Assembly: GCA_905221615.1 (NCBI GenBank) | Contig: CAJNDT010004902.1 | Span: forward strand, 496,001-560,000 | Direction of reading: 5' to 3' | DNA: 64,000 nt | Origin: Symbiodinium sp. CCMP2592 | Lineage: Eukaryota > Sar > Dinophyceae > Suessiales > Symbiodiniaceae | Shown here: positions 23,893 to 32,645 of the stretch, one piece after another | How the letters are laid out: each line of letters starts with the position of its first letter | How positions within the stretch are numbered: position 1 is the first letter of the stretch | Translations under genes and position numbers: made by a program | Notes under the pieces: model-generated | What the model was told of the DNA's origin: nothing | Database searches by the model: none | Seen by the model: only the letters and a program-made list of their open reading frames with translations

Positions 23893-24025
23893 ACACCAGC
23901 GGCCAACAAACACCAATGAAGATCCTAGAGCTCGGCGAAAAGTAGAGCACCAGAATATGGCTTCACGGGCGATGTGAAACTTCGAATATGTAAAGCCCCG
24001 AACCAAAGGAACAGGACGCGAGAGC

Positions 24026-24041
24026 TATACGGCTGATAACC
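24026..24041 (-). promoter_or_regulatory. Putative primer-binding site of element 1
   Basis: On the coding strand GGTTATCAGCC follows the 5' LTR directly. Element 2 has GGTTAACAGCC in the same position. A tRNA 3' end or tRNA fragment probably pairs here to prime minus-strand DNA; the tRNA was not identified. Confidence 0.55.
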
Positions 24042-24208
24042 CAGAGATTCCGTTAGAATCAGTTTTAGCCGTGCTTATTGAAGCAATCAAGACAAAGGAA
24101 ACCCCAACTCACAAGGGCACCTTTTTATCTTGAGCCAAATATTGTAGTTAGCATGCACATCTGTACAAGTGCATGCCATCCTACCGTGTGTCCCTGGTGA
24201 TTTCTGCT
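24042..24208 (-). repeat. 5' LTR of element 1
   Basis: Identical to the 3' LTR. It carries the minus-strand spliced-leader-like match at 24,129-24,139, followed on the coding strand by ATAAAAAGG. It is expected to hold the promoter. Confidence 0.93.
24129..24139 (-). promoter_or_regulatory. Spliced-leader-like 11-mer in LTR (element 1)
   Basis: TTTGGCTCAAG on the coding strand equals the last 11 bases of the dinoflagellate spliced leader. The twin site in the other LTR is 16,608-16,618. The same 11-mer, also followed by an A-rich TAAAA, is in element 2's LTRs, although the two LTR types are otherwise dissimilar. Confidence 0.7.
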
Positions 24209-24213
24209 TTAGT
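24209..24213. other. Target-site duplication TTAGT (right)
   Basis: Matches 16,516-16,520 exactly. Confidence 0.9.
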
Positions 24214-24338
24214 AGGAGCCCACCGATTCCCAGATCCAAGGACTGCTCGTCCTCTGTCTGGGTGACGAAGGACCAGCGCGAAGCAGGCCGCAAGCAGTGC
24301 CTAGCAGCCTCGGGGATAGTCTTTCAAAGGGCTCGAAG

Positions 24339-24422
24339 GGTGGGAGGAAGGTAGGTGGGGTAGTCCCCAAAATTAGAGTCCTTGTATAAAGGATCCTTAA
24401 TCCTACCTACCTTCGTCCCACC
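24339..24422. repeat. Fold-back repeat with 18-base arms
   Basis: Arms GGTGGGAGGAAGGTAGGT (24,339-24,356) and ACCTACCTTCGTCCCACC (24,405-24,422) are near-perfect inverses. The centre resembles family B (CCCCAAAATTAGAGTCC, GGATCC). Confidence 0.7.
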
Positions 24423-24535
24423 TTTTGACGCCTCCAAATCTTGAATCAGCCCCTCAGCAAAAGCCCGAGGCTACACCGAAAGCTTGAGGATGTTTGCTGT
24501 TCTGTCCACGGGGCTCATCCTACTTCCCTTCACTC

Positions 24536-24850
24536 GAGTCATGATTCTCCATGCCCAAATCCGACACAACAGAGGCCTCAAGTACCTGGTGGAGAAGCAC
24601 GCAAGGCTGGGTTGGAGATGATCACACGGTCAGAGTCTTCCTTGTGGTTCATGGCGCAGGTCGTAGCAAAGGTTTGGAGATTGGCGAGTCTTGTTCTGCT
24701 GCTCCGGCAGCTCATGACGACTGGCTGAGTTTCACTTCGTTATCACTATACTTGAACGAAAATCTCAAGAAATCATCCGACGGATCAAAGCTAAGGCTTA
24801 TGCACTGTTGGTGCAACGACGACGATGACGACGATACCAACGGCTAGTGT
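24536..24850 (+). other. Exon-like stretch, unassigned
   Basis: Two frames here have coding-like composition. One is MILHAQIRHNRGLKYLVEKH from an ATG at about 24,540. The other is the 98-codon frame from 24,551 with HTVRVFLVVHGAGRSKGLEIG. Both strands and frames compete, and no family was recognised. It could be one or two exons of a host gene. Confidence 0.25.
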
Positions 24851-25110
24851 TATGGCTATTCCGCCAAACATGCTCTATTTTTGAGGTAAGCAGCAGCTCT
24901 ACCGACTGCACGTACAGGACCCTTTTTCGCATCCGCCAACTCTGTCCCGCTGAATGCAACAGGGGCAGCAGCACCCGGGGTGGTAGTGGCGGTCGTCCTC
25001 CTCATAGCAATGGCCATCGATGTGGCATCAGTCTTCGCGGTAGTTATAGGTGTCGTCGCGTTCGTTGTTGTGGTTTGTTATTATGGTGGACCTCATCATA
25101 AGAGACATGT

Positions 25111-25211
25111 GGGAACTTCCGAGAATAGGGGACCCTAATATAGTATCCTACATAGTAAGTCCCTATGTTAAGGACCCCAAATTAAGGTGCCCCTAATTTT
25201 CGGAAACTCCC
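25111..25211. repeat. Family-B fold-back repeat with likely ATGT duplication
   Basis: Runs from GGGAACTTCCGAGAATAGGGG to CCCCTAATTTTCGGAAACTCCC. ATGT lies directly on both sides, which could be a 4-base target duplication. Confidence 0.72.
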
Positions 25212-25260
25212 ATGTGTCTTCGAGAGGGCAAAGACTCGAAGCTGCTTGCAACCTAAAATA

Positions 25261-25342
25261 GGGGCCTAAATAATTACATGTACTATTTTGGGGTTCCTTA
25301 TTATAATGGGCCCCAAACCCTCTTCTAGTTATTAAGGCCCCT
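25261..25342. repeat. Family-A fold-back repeat, clean copy
   Basis: GGGGCCTAAATAATTAC at the left and GTTATTAAGGCCCC at the right, with TATTTTGGGGTTCC and GGGCCCCAAACCC inside. It is flanked by AATA and TATA. Confidence 0.75.
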
Positions 25343-25919
25343 ATATTAGCCTGTATTACATAGCTTTGCTCTGACTTGTCGTTGGTAGGTAGGCGTGTAT
25401 CTTACTCGTAAAGCCCGCCATTCCCTTTCTACCCTTGCCGATGGTATTTTAGGCTCTGCCCTTCTTCGCTCTTGACCAACAAGACTGCCAGTGTCACTAG
25501 CACGCCTGGCAAGCAAGGCAGGGTGCCGCCATCACCGCCCGCACCCTCTCCGGGCTGGTTGTCAATGCAGAGGCCGCTGCATGGACGAAGCATTCCTCTC
25601 AAACAATTCTGGTTACAACCCCTGCACCTTTACTTGGCGATGATACACTTAAGGCTACTAAGCGGCATTCACTAACTTGTTTTCAGACTTTCTTTCGGAG
25701 GCGCCCCGGGCAGCTTCAAGAGCTCGGAGTTGGAATTCGTCGTAGCACCTTATGTATGCACATCAGGCATGACCTCAATCATCCTGGAAGTTATGGCAAG
25801 CATTGCACCGGCAACAACGGCGACGAGGATGATGATAAAGACAGGGATGGTGTCACTAAACAGCAACAGTCCAGAACCTAGTAGTCGAGTAGGTAACCTT
25901 TAACTTTTTTCGAGTAGTA

Positions 25920-25981
25920 TAGCCCCGGTATAATCCTACATAACCAAAAAGGTTAACCTTTAGTTCCCCATGATACCCGAC
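25920..25981. repeat. Family-C repeat
   Basis: Shares TAACCAAAAAGG, AACCTTTAGTTCCCCATGATACCC and an upstream TAGCCCC with 41,885-41,946. Two copies were seen in the window. Confidence 0.6.
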
Positions 25982-26929
25982 AAGTAGGAGAATACTGACT
26001 ATCAGCGGGAATTCTCCAAAGCCCCGACAGGAGGAGGCAGCTCGCCACTTGGAAGCAGATGGCGAAGAGTCCGGAACAGCTTCGAGCTGTAAGCTGGCTT
26101 GCTTCGGGCTGCATGACACTTAAAGTGATGACGACTGCAGGGAGACCAACGCCAAACGACGGAGCTCAAGAACGTTACTGACATCAGAGGTAGCGACAGT
26201 GACTACCATGAGACGCAGCCGCGCGAGAGCGAATCGACGGAGAAGGGAGTTTGGTGCTGTGGACGGCCTTGAAGTAAGATCCCGAACCAGAAGACTTTCA
26301 GTTCTTTCTGCTTGACATTAGGGGAGACTCGCAAGAGAGTGGCAGCCGGACGGTGCTTGTCTGATTACTGGCACCAGCACCCCGTGTCTTGAGCCCGAAG
26401 CTTAAACTTGATTCCTAAACTTAGCCGCCTTAGCCCACAGCCACCGCTCCCCGCTGTGGTGCCACTGCAGGCCCAAAATCACGAACGACTGCGTTGCCTG
26501 GTAGGAGGAAGGCATTCTACGCAAGAGGTTTCGTGTCTCGCCCAGGCCAGGAAGCCGCGAAAAGCCAGTCGGGGCGCCCAGTCACCTCCAAGAATCTAGC
26601 AGCCAAAGCTTGATCAGCTTGTCTCTTCAAATTCCTCGGGCTGTTTCTGCGAGTGCGAACCGAGCCCGAGAGTGACTTTGGGATGTGCACCGCAGCCCGC
26701 TTACCTCCGAAACCCGCGGACTGTCCTCGACTAATCCCCTAGAAACCCTTGGCATGAAGGGACCCTTTAAGGTAGTGCGGAGCCTCAGAGTGCTCCTTGT
26801 TTGCTGCCAGAAACTCGGAAACCCTGACCGGATGAACAGTCTTTGTGCGGACTCGTCACAAGAGACCATGAATAGCCGTGCAGGCACGTAATTAGTAACA
26901 AATGGCAAGGTGACCGGACTTACCCCAGA

Positions 26930-27869
26930 AGCTACACCTGGCCAGGAAGCGGCAGAGGGAAGGTGAGCTCAATGAGCTCGTCGAGGCACCCTGTCGACTG
27001 TGGGTTGGTGCTCCAGGGGCCAGGAATTGAGTTCACGGTACCTGCGAATGAAGCCAAGTGGGTTTTGGAGGCTACGGCGCACATGCGTGGCCGTGCCACC
27101 AAGCATGTCGTTGTGAAGAACTGGGATGCAACAGCCTTCCCAAAGCCTTGCTCAGAACTCGGCCCGAGACGGCATTGCGAAGCCTCGCTAGAGATCCTGT
27201 ACCCATTGCCCTGTATGGCTGCAGGAGATGGCGAAAGCCGACGTGGAGGCAATCGGGTCTTGCTCCGAGGGTTAGGAGTTGGGATCGAAGTTTTGCGCGC
27301 CGGCTCTGAAGCAGAAGCAGCATGCTGATGAAAAAGCCACTGCTTCCCGAGACACCACTTGTTGACCCAGCCCTGCGATGAACCCTGGCCTTTTAAAATC
27401 CTCAATCCGTTCAGACTCTCGCTTGATGCTTTTTGCCTTCCATGAAGAGCACATCAGTTTCTAAGTGCTTGGCCTCTTGCAGCTCTGCATAGCAGGTGAA
27501 GGCCCCGACGACGTCCCTCTTCTCCGGCATCCGGCAGGCAGCACCTTGAGTGATGTCGTCTTCCTCTTAAGAAATCCGCTACTGCGACTCCTCCTCCCGC
27601 CTCCCGCGGCCCCACTGGTTCTACGACAGCTGATAGTGCTGGCAGTGAGGAAGAGGTAGAGGAGGAGGAGGAGGAGGAGGAGCGTTTCTGCTTTAATTCT
27701 TGAAAACCGCAGTCCTCATGCAGTGGATGTAGATGAGTATGAACGAATCCGCCGCGGTCTTCTTGTCGAGTCTTGTCCGCGAAATGTCCCTGATTCGAGA
27801 AGCAACCGTCGTCTGCACTGGTTAGGCTTAACCCTAAACAACTTCGGCACTGCATTCCCAAGGCCATAA
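26930..27869 (+). CDS. Spliced host gene candidate, several exons, function unknown
   Basis: A series of coding-like islands lies on the plus strand, each next to AG acceptors. The clearest are: 27,017-~27,135 (GPGIEFTVPANEAKWVLEAT... after CTCCAG); ~27,165-27,225 (ETALRSLARDPVPIALYG); ~27,230 onward (EMAKADVEAIGSC after GCTGCAG); ~27,285-27,345 (ending HADEKATASRDTTC); ~27,480-27,550 (LCIAGEGPDDVPLLRHPAG); ~27,570-27,709 (acidic, ending a run of Glu and RFCFNS); and 27,715-27,869 (VDVDEYERIRRGLLVESC... to TAA). A GTGAGC donor is at 26,964. They may belong to one or two genes. I recognise no family, and exact joins are not settled. Confidence 0.35.
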
Positions 27870-27999
27870 CGTGTCGAAGCTAAACCAGACATGCCTCTGC
27901 AGCCCTCAATCACAACATCCCAGCAGCCTACAACCATCCCTGCACTTGACAACCCAAAGCCCTAAAACCCCGGAACCCTCAAGTCATTCAGCAGAAGCT

Positions 28000-28196
28000 G
28001 TCTCTGAAGGGCGCAGCCGACGCCAAAAAGAAGAAGCCGAGCGTCCTCGTTGCATCCTCAGGGCAAACTGGTCGTAAGGCAAGTGGTAACGATCCTGAAT
28101 CTAACGGCCAGATACCCCTTGGTTTCAAGAGAGCCCCGTGCAGCACAGGATTTGAGATTGTTCAGGGCTTGGGCATTCAGGATCTGGGGGTGTTTT
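28000..28196 (+). CDS. Exon-like frame, function unknown
   Basis: An open frame reading VIQQKLSLKGAADAKKKKPS, then continuing to a TAA near 28,196. The Lys-rich start looks like real coding sequence. No start codon or splice partner is certain. It may be the first or middle exon of the gene continuing at 28,375. Confidence 0.3.
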
Positions 28197-28374
28197 AAGG
28201 TTCTGGGGAACAAATCCGGGCCTGAATGATTAGCAACTGTTTCTCGGAGGCTCCAATCAAGGATGGTCCCTTCAAACATTAATCGGCTGCCCAAACCCCT
28301 TGAGTGATGCACTTACAGGAGGTTTAAGCGGCGCTCTGATTTGAGCTCTTTGCATTTGTCGGAGATCTTTGCAG

Positions 28375-28800
28375 TGCACAATTCGAGTGCCCCGAGGTTG
28401 TCAAGAAGCAGAAAGTGGAGGAGGCGGCTGGAGACGTAGCTGGCGAGGAGGAGGCAGCTGCGGAGGAGGCTCCCACTGCCGCCCCCGAGGCCTCGACTCG
28501 GCTTTTTCGTGCTAGGAACCCGAAGCCCGAACCCCCGCTGTCTCTTGAGTTTTCGGGTTTATGCCGATGCTGCGGAGGGTGTTGTTTGCTTTGCGGAACT
28601 GCAGCGAGCATGCTCGGCAGAACTGCCAATGCACACAAGCGTCACTGCTGCTGCTGCTAGGACTTCGAATACGGCTCCACGGCCACTACTGCCACAACGC
28701 CTCTGCTACTACCATCTCTCCTACTACCATCCACTTAGGCCCAGAATCTTGTCCCCGCAACCCAGGTCCGAGACCCTGCCTGGCCTCAAGGCCCAGAGCC
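28375..28800 (+). CDS. Exon cluster with Glu/Ala-rich region
   Basis: Following TTTGCAG, the frame from 28,375 reads AQFECPEVVKKQKVEEAAG and then an E/A-rich stretch to about 28,500. A second island at about 28,558-28,680 reads VYADAAEGVVCFAELQRACS. The acidic low-complexity stretch is typical of a disordered tail. No family was recognised, and intron joins are not resolved. Confidence 0.33.
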
Positions 28801-29784
28801 AGAGCCCAGCACCCTGAAGCCGGCCCTTTGTTCTCTAGGCTTAGGTGCCTAAGCAGTATACCCTTTTGCCCCCTTTTTTGTGGTATGGTTCCCTTATTGA
28901 CACTGAATAACAGGAAAAAAGTGTACCCTTACTGAGGGGTCACTCAGGAAGCGAGTTCTTCCAAAAACCTTTTTCTTACCTTTGGTTAGTATATATACCC
29001 GTATAGTAACCCTTAGAGAGCCCTTTATGGCCAAAGGTAAGCTTTACTTTAAGTCCAGAAGCCAGCAACCTCTGACTCCAGGCCACAGGCCTCGGTCTCG
29101 GCGCCTACGACAGCGGCAGTGAGGAGGCAAGGATGGAAGGTTCTTAAACCCAGAGACTCCAATATGCCTTAATTCAGGAATATACCTTGAGTCATATAAG
29201 GGATCCTACTATACAAAAAGGTAAATTCCGAAATTAAGGGATATTGGAGTCTCCGGGAACCGATAGAGCTTTCGGTTATTGGGGTGTTCTACTGTCTCTG
29301 TGGAGTCAGATGTTTTGAAAGAGTGTATCGTGTTTTGTCCGTGTCTATGGCACGCTAGAGTGGCCTCTGGGCTTGAAGAGTGGAAAATCCTTCGTTTGGT
29401 ATCCCCATGTAGCTGTGGTGTGGTTATAAACTTATAGCCAAGTTTAGCCTTGACAGAACGCGAAGCAACAGCAACATTGAGGTGACGAACAAGACTGAGA
29501 TGGTAGCATAAGGTGAGGGGCATGGCACGGCATGAGTGGTTTGTTCCTTCTCTCAAATGTTGTAGTTCCTTTCGAGCGGTGACAAGTCGGACGAGTCCAC
29601 GAAAGATCGTGCGGGGGCATAGCTGTGGGTAACTCGTGTAGCATACGGCGCTGGCTGTGGGCAGGAGATGTCTTGAGTGTGTTTGATCCCCTAGCATTTC
29701 TGAGTTTTGCCATTCTAAGAGACCCGCTCGCAGATGCTCTGTGCACAAGACCAAGCTTGCAGCTAGCGTTTTGAACTGGCCATC
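28801..29784. other. Intergenic region upstream of the J-domain gene
   Basis: Contains fold-back sequences (CTTACCTTTGG near 28,975 with its inverse near 29,030; the clear hairpin at 29,153-29,253). A 226-codon minus-strand open frame (29,209-29,889) overlaps the start of the J-domain gene and is not accepted. Confidence 0.45.
29153..29253. repeat. Fold-back repeat with 13-base perfect arms
   Basis: GAGACTCCAATAT (29,153-29,165) and ATATTGGAGTCTC (29,241-29,253) are exact inverses. The pairing continues imperfectly inward with CCTTAATT and AATTAAGG. Confidence 0.8.
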
Positions 29785-30648
29785 ATGGACAAAGCTGTGG
29801 ATACCTCTTATCGCATCCTCGACCTCCCGTTCGGGGCAGGCGAGCCTGAGATCCAGAAGGCTTTCAAGTCCAAGGCATTGCAACACCATCCGGACAAGGG
29901 TGGTTCAGCCTCAGCGTTTCAGCGGATTCAAGATGCCAGGAATGTTCTCCTCTGCGACCTCAATGGCCCATCAATCCCATCAAACGCATGCTGTAGCAAG
30001 GAGGAGCGGCAAGAAGTTAGCAAGGCCAGAGCTGCAACACGTGCAGCTCAGCGGGAAGGATTTGAGACGGCTCCGGCTGCAGGCAACAAGCCTGGAACAC
30101 ACAAGTTCAGGAGCAAGGAAAAGCTTCGATCAGAACGCGTCGCGCAGCAAGCGTTCTTGGTGCAAAAAGCTGAGAAGGCAAAGCAGGCAAACAAGCAATG
30201 CAAGGGCAGTAAGCTTAGGTCGAGCCAAGACCACAAACAAGCCAGCGCCCCGCCCTCGAAAAGCGATAACAGCCCGACTCTTCATGTCAATGAACCTGTT
30301 GACCAGAGCCTCGTCCCTTCAAGAGTCATTTCTGTTGCATGGGCGCCACAGGGGGATCTTATTAATTTCATGGGTCTTTTTCGATATGGCAATTATCCTC
30401 AAAGGCACCCCTCAAATCACGTCATAAGCCTTCTACACCTGGATGTTTCCAAGGGTACCCCCTTTTGTTGGGGCTCCGCGTGGGTGGGGTGCTGGGGGCA
30501 GAGCCCGAGCATGTTGCCCAGATGGACAGATCCCCTGAATGAGCCGTTAGCCCAGGGCTTCCCTGAGAATACCACTTGGGCGTCCAACACCTGGCTTGGA
30601 TGGTTCCTTTGCTGTGCCTTTGCAGGCCGTCATGAAGGGTGGCAATGA
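29785..30648 (+). CDS. J-domain (DnaJ/Hsp40-type) co-chaperone-like protein
   Basis: A 287-codon frame from ATG at 29,785. The J domain is at residues 6-60: YRILDLPFGAGEPEIQKAF, the diagnostic HPD in QHHPDKGG, and AFQRIQDARNVLL. J domains stimulate the ATPase of Hsp70 partners through HPD. After it comes a basic, Lys/Gln/Ala-rich region (about residues 75-165), then a C-terminus with many Trp and Gly. That tail may run into intron sequence. There is no signal peptide, Cys-rich zinc-binding region or clear membrane segment, so this is a type III J protein, probably cytosolic or nuclear. The start is supported by the domain beginning six residues in. It is the best single-exon host gene in the window. 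Confidence 0.82.
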   Translation: MDKAVDTSYRILDLPFGAGEPEIQKAFKSKALQHHPDKGGSASAFQRIQDARNVLLCDLNGPSIPSNACCSKEERQEVSKARAATRAAQREGFETAPAAGNKPGTHKFRSKEKLRSERVAQQAFLVQKAEKAKQANKQCKGSKLRSSQDHKQASAPPSKSDNSPTLHVNEPVDQSLVPSRVISVAWAPQGDLINFMGLFRYGNYPQRHPSNHVISLLHLDVSKGTPFCWGSAWVGCWGQSPSMLPRWTDPLNEPLAQGFPENTTWASNTWLGWFLCCAFAGRHEGWQ

Positions 30649-32021
30649 TATGCAGTGATGAATTACCCGTGGGCCCATGCTCAAAGAACGAGTTGCTCGA
30701 TTGGCTTCTTGTTTCACACCCTAACTGCTGGGAAACTGCGGCCTGCGGCTGCTACTTGCGAAAAAATGTATACGCGCTCGCTGTAAGTTTTGATCGTGCC
30801 TTGCACCAACATGTCTTTGGGGCGAATGGCTGTGCTGGAGCACGTTCGCCAGTCTTGCTTGGAATTTCGAAATTTTAGGAAGGGTCGGAGCTCCCTTGCC
30901 CTTTTCCCGATCGCTCCATTCCCTCCGAAGGTTTGTTTGCCTCTTTTTTCAAGCGGCTTGCTCCTTTGCCCAAAAGGTTTAGCTGTTATTTTAGCCGTGC
31001 ATGGTACCGTCTGCAAGGGATCCACAGCCCTATTCGCAGTGGAATTAGACGGGTATGATACGGTATGAGTATGAGTAGCAGTTCGCCTAACATTGTGAGT
31101 CCCAATAATCCTGCTGATTTACTCTAGGAAAAATCGTCGTCATTCTGACTTTCGTTACGAAACTTTAAAGGACTCCGGAAGCCTCTTGCGGGTGTCCGAA
31201 AATAGGGGACCCCAACATAGTGCCTTAAATATAAGCACCCCAAAATAAGGTACCCCTAATTTTCGGAAACTCCCAGTTGCCAGGATGAGTCTGAGGAGAC
31301 CTGAGTGCCATCCTCGGGGCGCCGTGTGGTTCCTTTGGTGCTTTGGGGCTGGGGGGTTTGGGGGATTCAGTGTAACTGACAGAGGCTTCTCTTTTTGCGA
31401 GGGGCTTGCTAAAGCGGTCACTACCAGGGTTCTCCTGATTGTGGGTCGATTCATCGCTGTCTTTGCATGGGTGTTTGTGTGTGGCACGGTTCGGATCATG
31501 TTCAAAACGCTGTCTAGTTCAGCTCTCCGGCCAGCCCTATATGCCAGGGGCCAAAGCACCTTAATCCTGCCCAAACAGATGGTCACCACCAAGGAGGCTG
31601 GATGAGCTTTGCACCCACTCTGAGGCTGCAAAAAGCTCCGAAGGGCCCGAGCGGTTTGGCAATCACGGCCACTGTACATAGTGATCAGCCCCTCAGGCAT
31701 GGCGAAAGTGTGTGTGAAAGATGGATGCAGGGATGAAGCGACGTCCCCCTCCGAACCCCCTGAACCCACTTGGGAGTCTGCAGAACCCGGCTTCGCTGTG
31801 TGCATGACCTGGCACCCTGTTCACTCCGTTAACATCGGGAAAACTGGCAAGTGGGGCGTGTGCTTCGGGCAATAGCGAAACAAGGATGGGATGCCCTCAG
31901 GCTGGCAGGCTGTAGCACTTTAGCATGCAGTGAATGTCGGCGGGGAAGCAGCGGATTGCGACGCAGGCCTGTTACCCTCAAGCTTGTTCATACAATTTGT
32001 GTAGCTCCTCTCTTTACGATC
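30649..32021. other. Intergenic region with weak open frames
   Basis: A plus frame at 30,790-31,068 and a 216-codon minus frame at 31,155-31,805 are open, but neither has recognised motifs or splice context. The minus frame runs through the family-B repeat at 31,190-31,274. Nothing else was recognised. Confidence 0.4.
31190..31274. repeat. Family-B fold-back repeat
   Basis: GGGTGTCCGAAAATAGGGGACC at the left and GGTACCCCTAATTTTCGGAAACTCCC at the right are inverted and match the family consensus. Confidence 0.7.
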
Positions 32022-32222
32022 ATGGCGGCTGCAGATGTGCAACAGCAACCGCGAGACGAAGAGATGCAGACTTATACTCTGGCGCCGTGCCTGCACTCGG
32101 TGGATACCGGATCGTTCGAAGCAGAATTGAAGAAGTTTCCAGAACCAGGCAAGGCGAAATGCATTGTCATCCACTATACCCAACCAGATGCGCCTAATAA
32201 TGTCTCGCTTGCTGGAACATGA
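32022..32222 (+). CDS. First-exon candidate, function unknown
   Basis: From ATG at 32,022 the frame reads MAAADVQQQPRDEEMQTYTL and on to AKCIVIHYTQPDAPNN, then stops at 32,222. The composition and a GT following AATAAT near 32,202 suggest a first exon with a donor there. No domain was recognised. It could pair with the island at 32,463-32,645. Confidence 0.35.
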   Translation: MAAADVQQQPRDEEMQTYTLAPCLHSVDTGSFEAELKKFPEPGKAKCIVIHYTQPDAPNNVSLAGT

Positions 32223-32462
32223 GTGCACATGTCTTTTACAATCTGTCAGATTGTCATCAGCGCTCTTCTTCTGCCTTCGAGCGGTCCCTATGTTCATGCC
32301 TTGTTTCACCTACGGCGCATGTCACTGGATCGCTTTGATTTCCAGACATAAGCTTTACTTCAACCCGGTAACCTGACAGGAAAAGCTAGAACAGCCTCTA
32401 TAAGATAGTGACTTCCGAAGACCGGGTCCCTTGCATAGGTTGTCTTTACTGCAAGTCGCGCT

Positions 32463-32645
32463 ATGAATGATCTCTACCGCGGGCTCCCCTCTTCTGGTCT
32501 GATCTGCCTTTGGGGTTTGCCTAATGAGGAACAGGAGACTGCGCCCACACTCGATCGCACAGAGTCGCAGGCCGGTCCATGTTCTGGCCACGCTTCAAGC
32601 CTTAATCTGGGCTCTTGTAAAAGAATTTCATCTAAGTTGCCATAG
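32463..32645 (+). CDS. Exon-like frame, function unknown
   Basis: ATG-started 60-codon frame MNDLYRGLPSSGLICLWGLP..., with an acidic middle. It may be an exon of the gene beginning at 32,022. An imperfect hairpin starts just after it (AAGTTGCCATAGTA near 32,635 and TTATTATGGTAGCTTA near 32,680). Confidence 0.25.
   Translation: MNDLYRGLPSSGLICLWGLPNEEQETAPTLDRTESQAGPCSGHASSLNLGSCKRISSKLP

Larger units (their letters stand above)
16521..24208 (-). mobile_element. Copia-like LTR retrotransposon 1, RT-less
   Basis: A complete element of 7,688 bases read on the minus strand. It has two identical 167-bp direct repeats (16,521-16,687 and 24,042-24,208), a 5-base target duplication, a polypurine tract next to the 3' LTR, and a putative primer site next to the 5' LTR. 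It carries ORF1 (23,014-23,892) and a very long Gag-Pol frame (17,051-22,993). The order protease-integrase-RNase H is Ty1/copia-like, but the RT domain is absent. Identical LTRs imply a young insertion. Compare element 2 at 47,648-57,985. Confidence 0.92.
24851..26590. other. Intergenic region with repeats
   Basis: Apart from short ambiguous open frames there is no gene I can support. It holds a family-B repeat (25,111-25,211), a family-A repeat (25,261-25,342) and a family-C repeat (25,920-25,981). Confidence 0.45.

Noticed and set aside
29209-29889. 226-codon minus-strand frame
   Set aside because: It overlaps the start of the well-supported J-domain gene and ends inside a fold-back repeat; no motif was recognised.
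31155-31805. 216-codon minus-strand frame
   Set aside because: It reads straight through a family-B repeat and shows no domain, splice context or partner exon.
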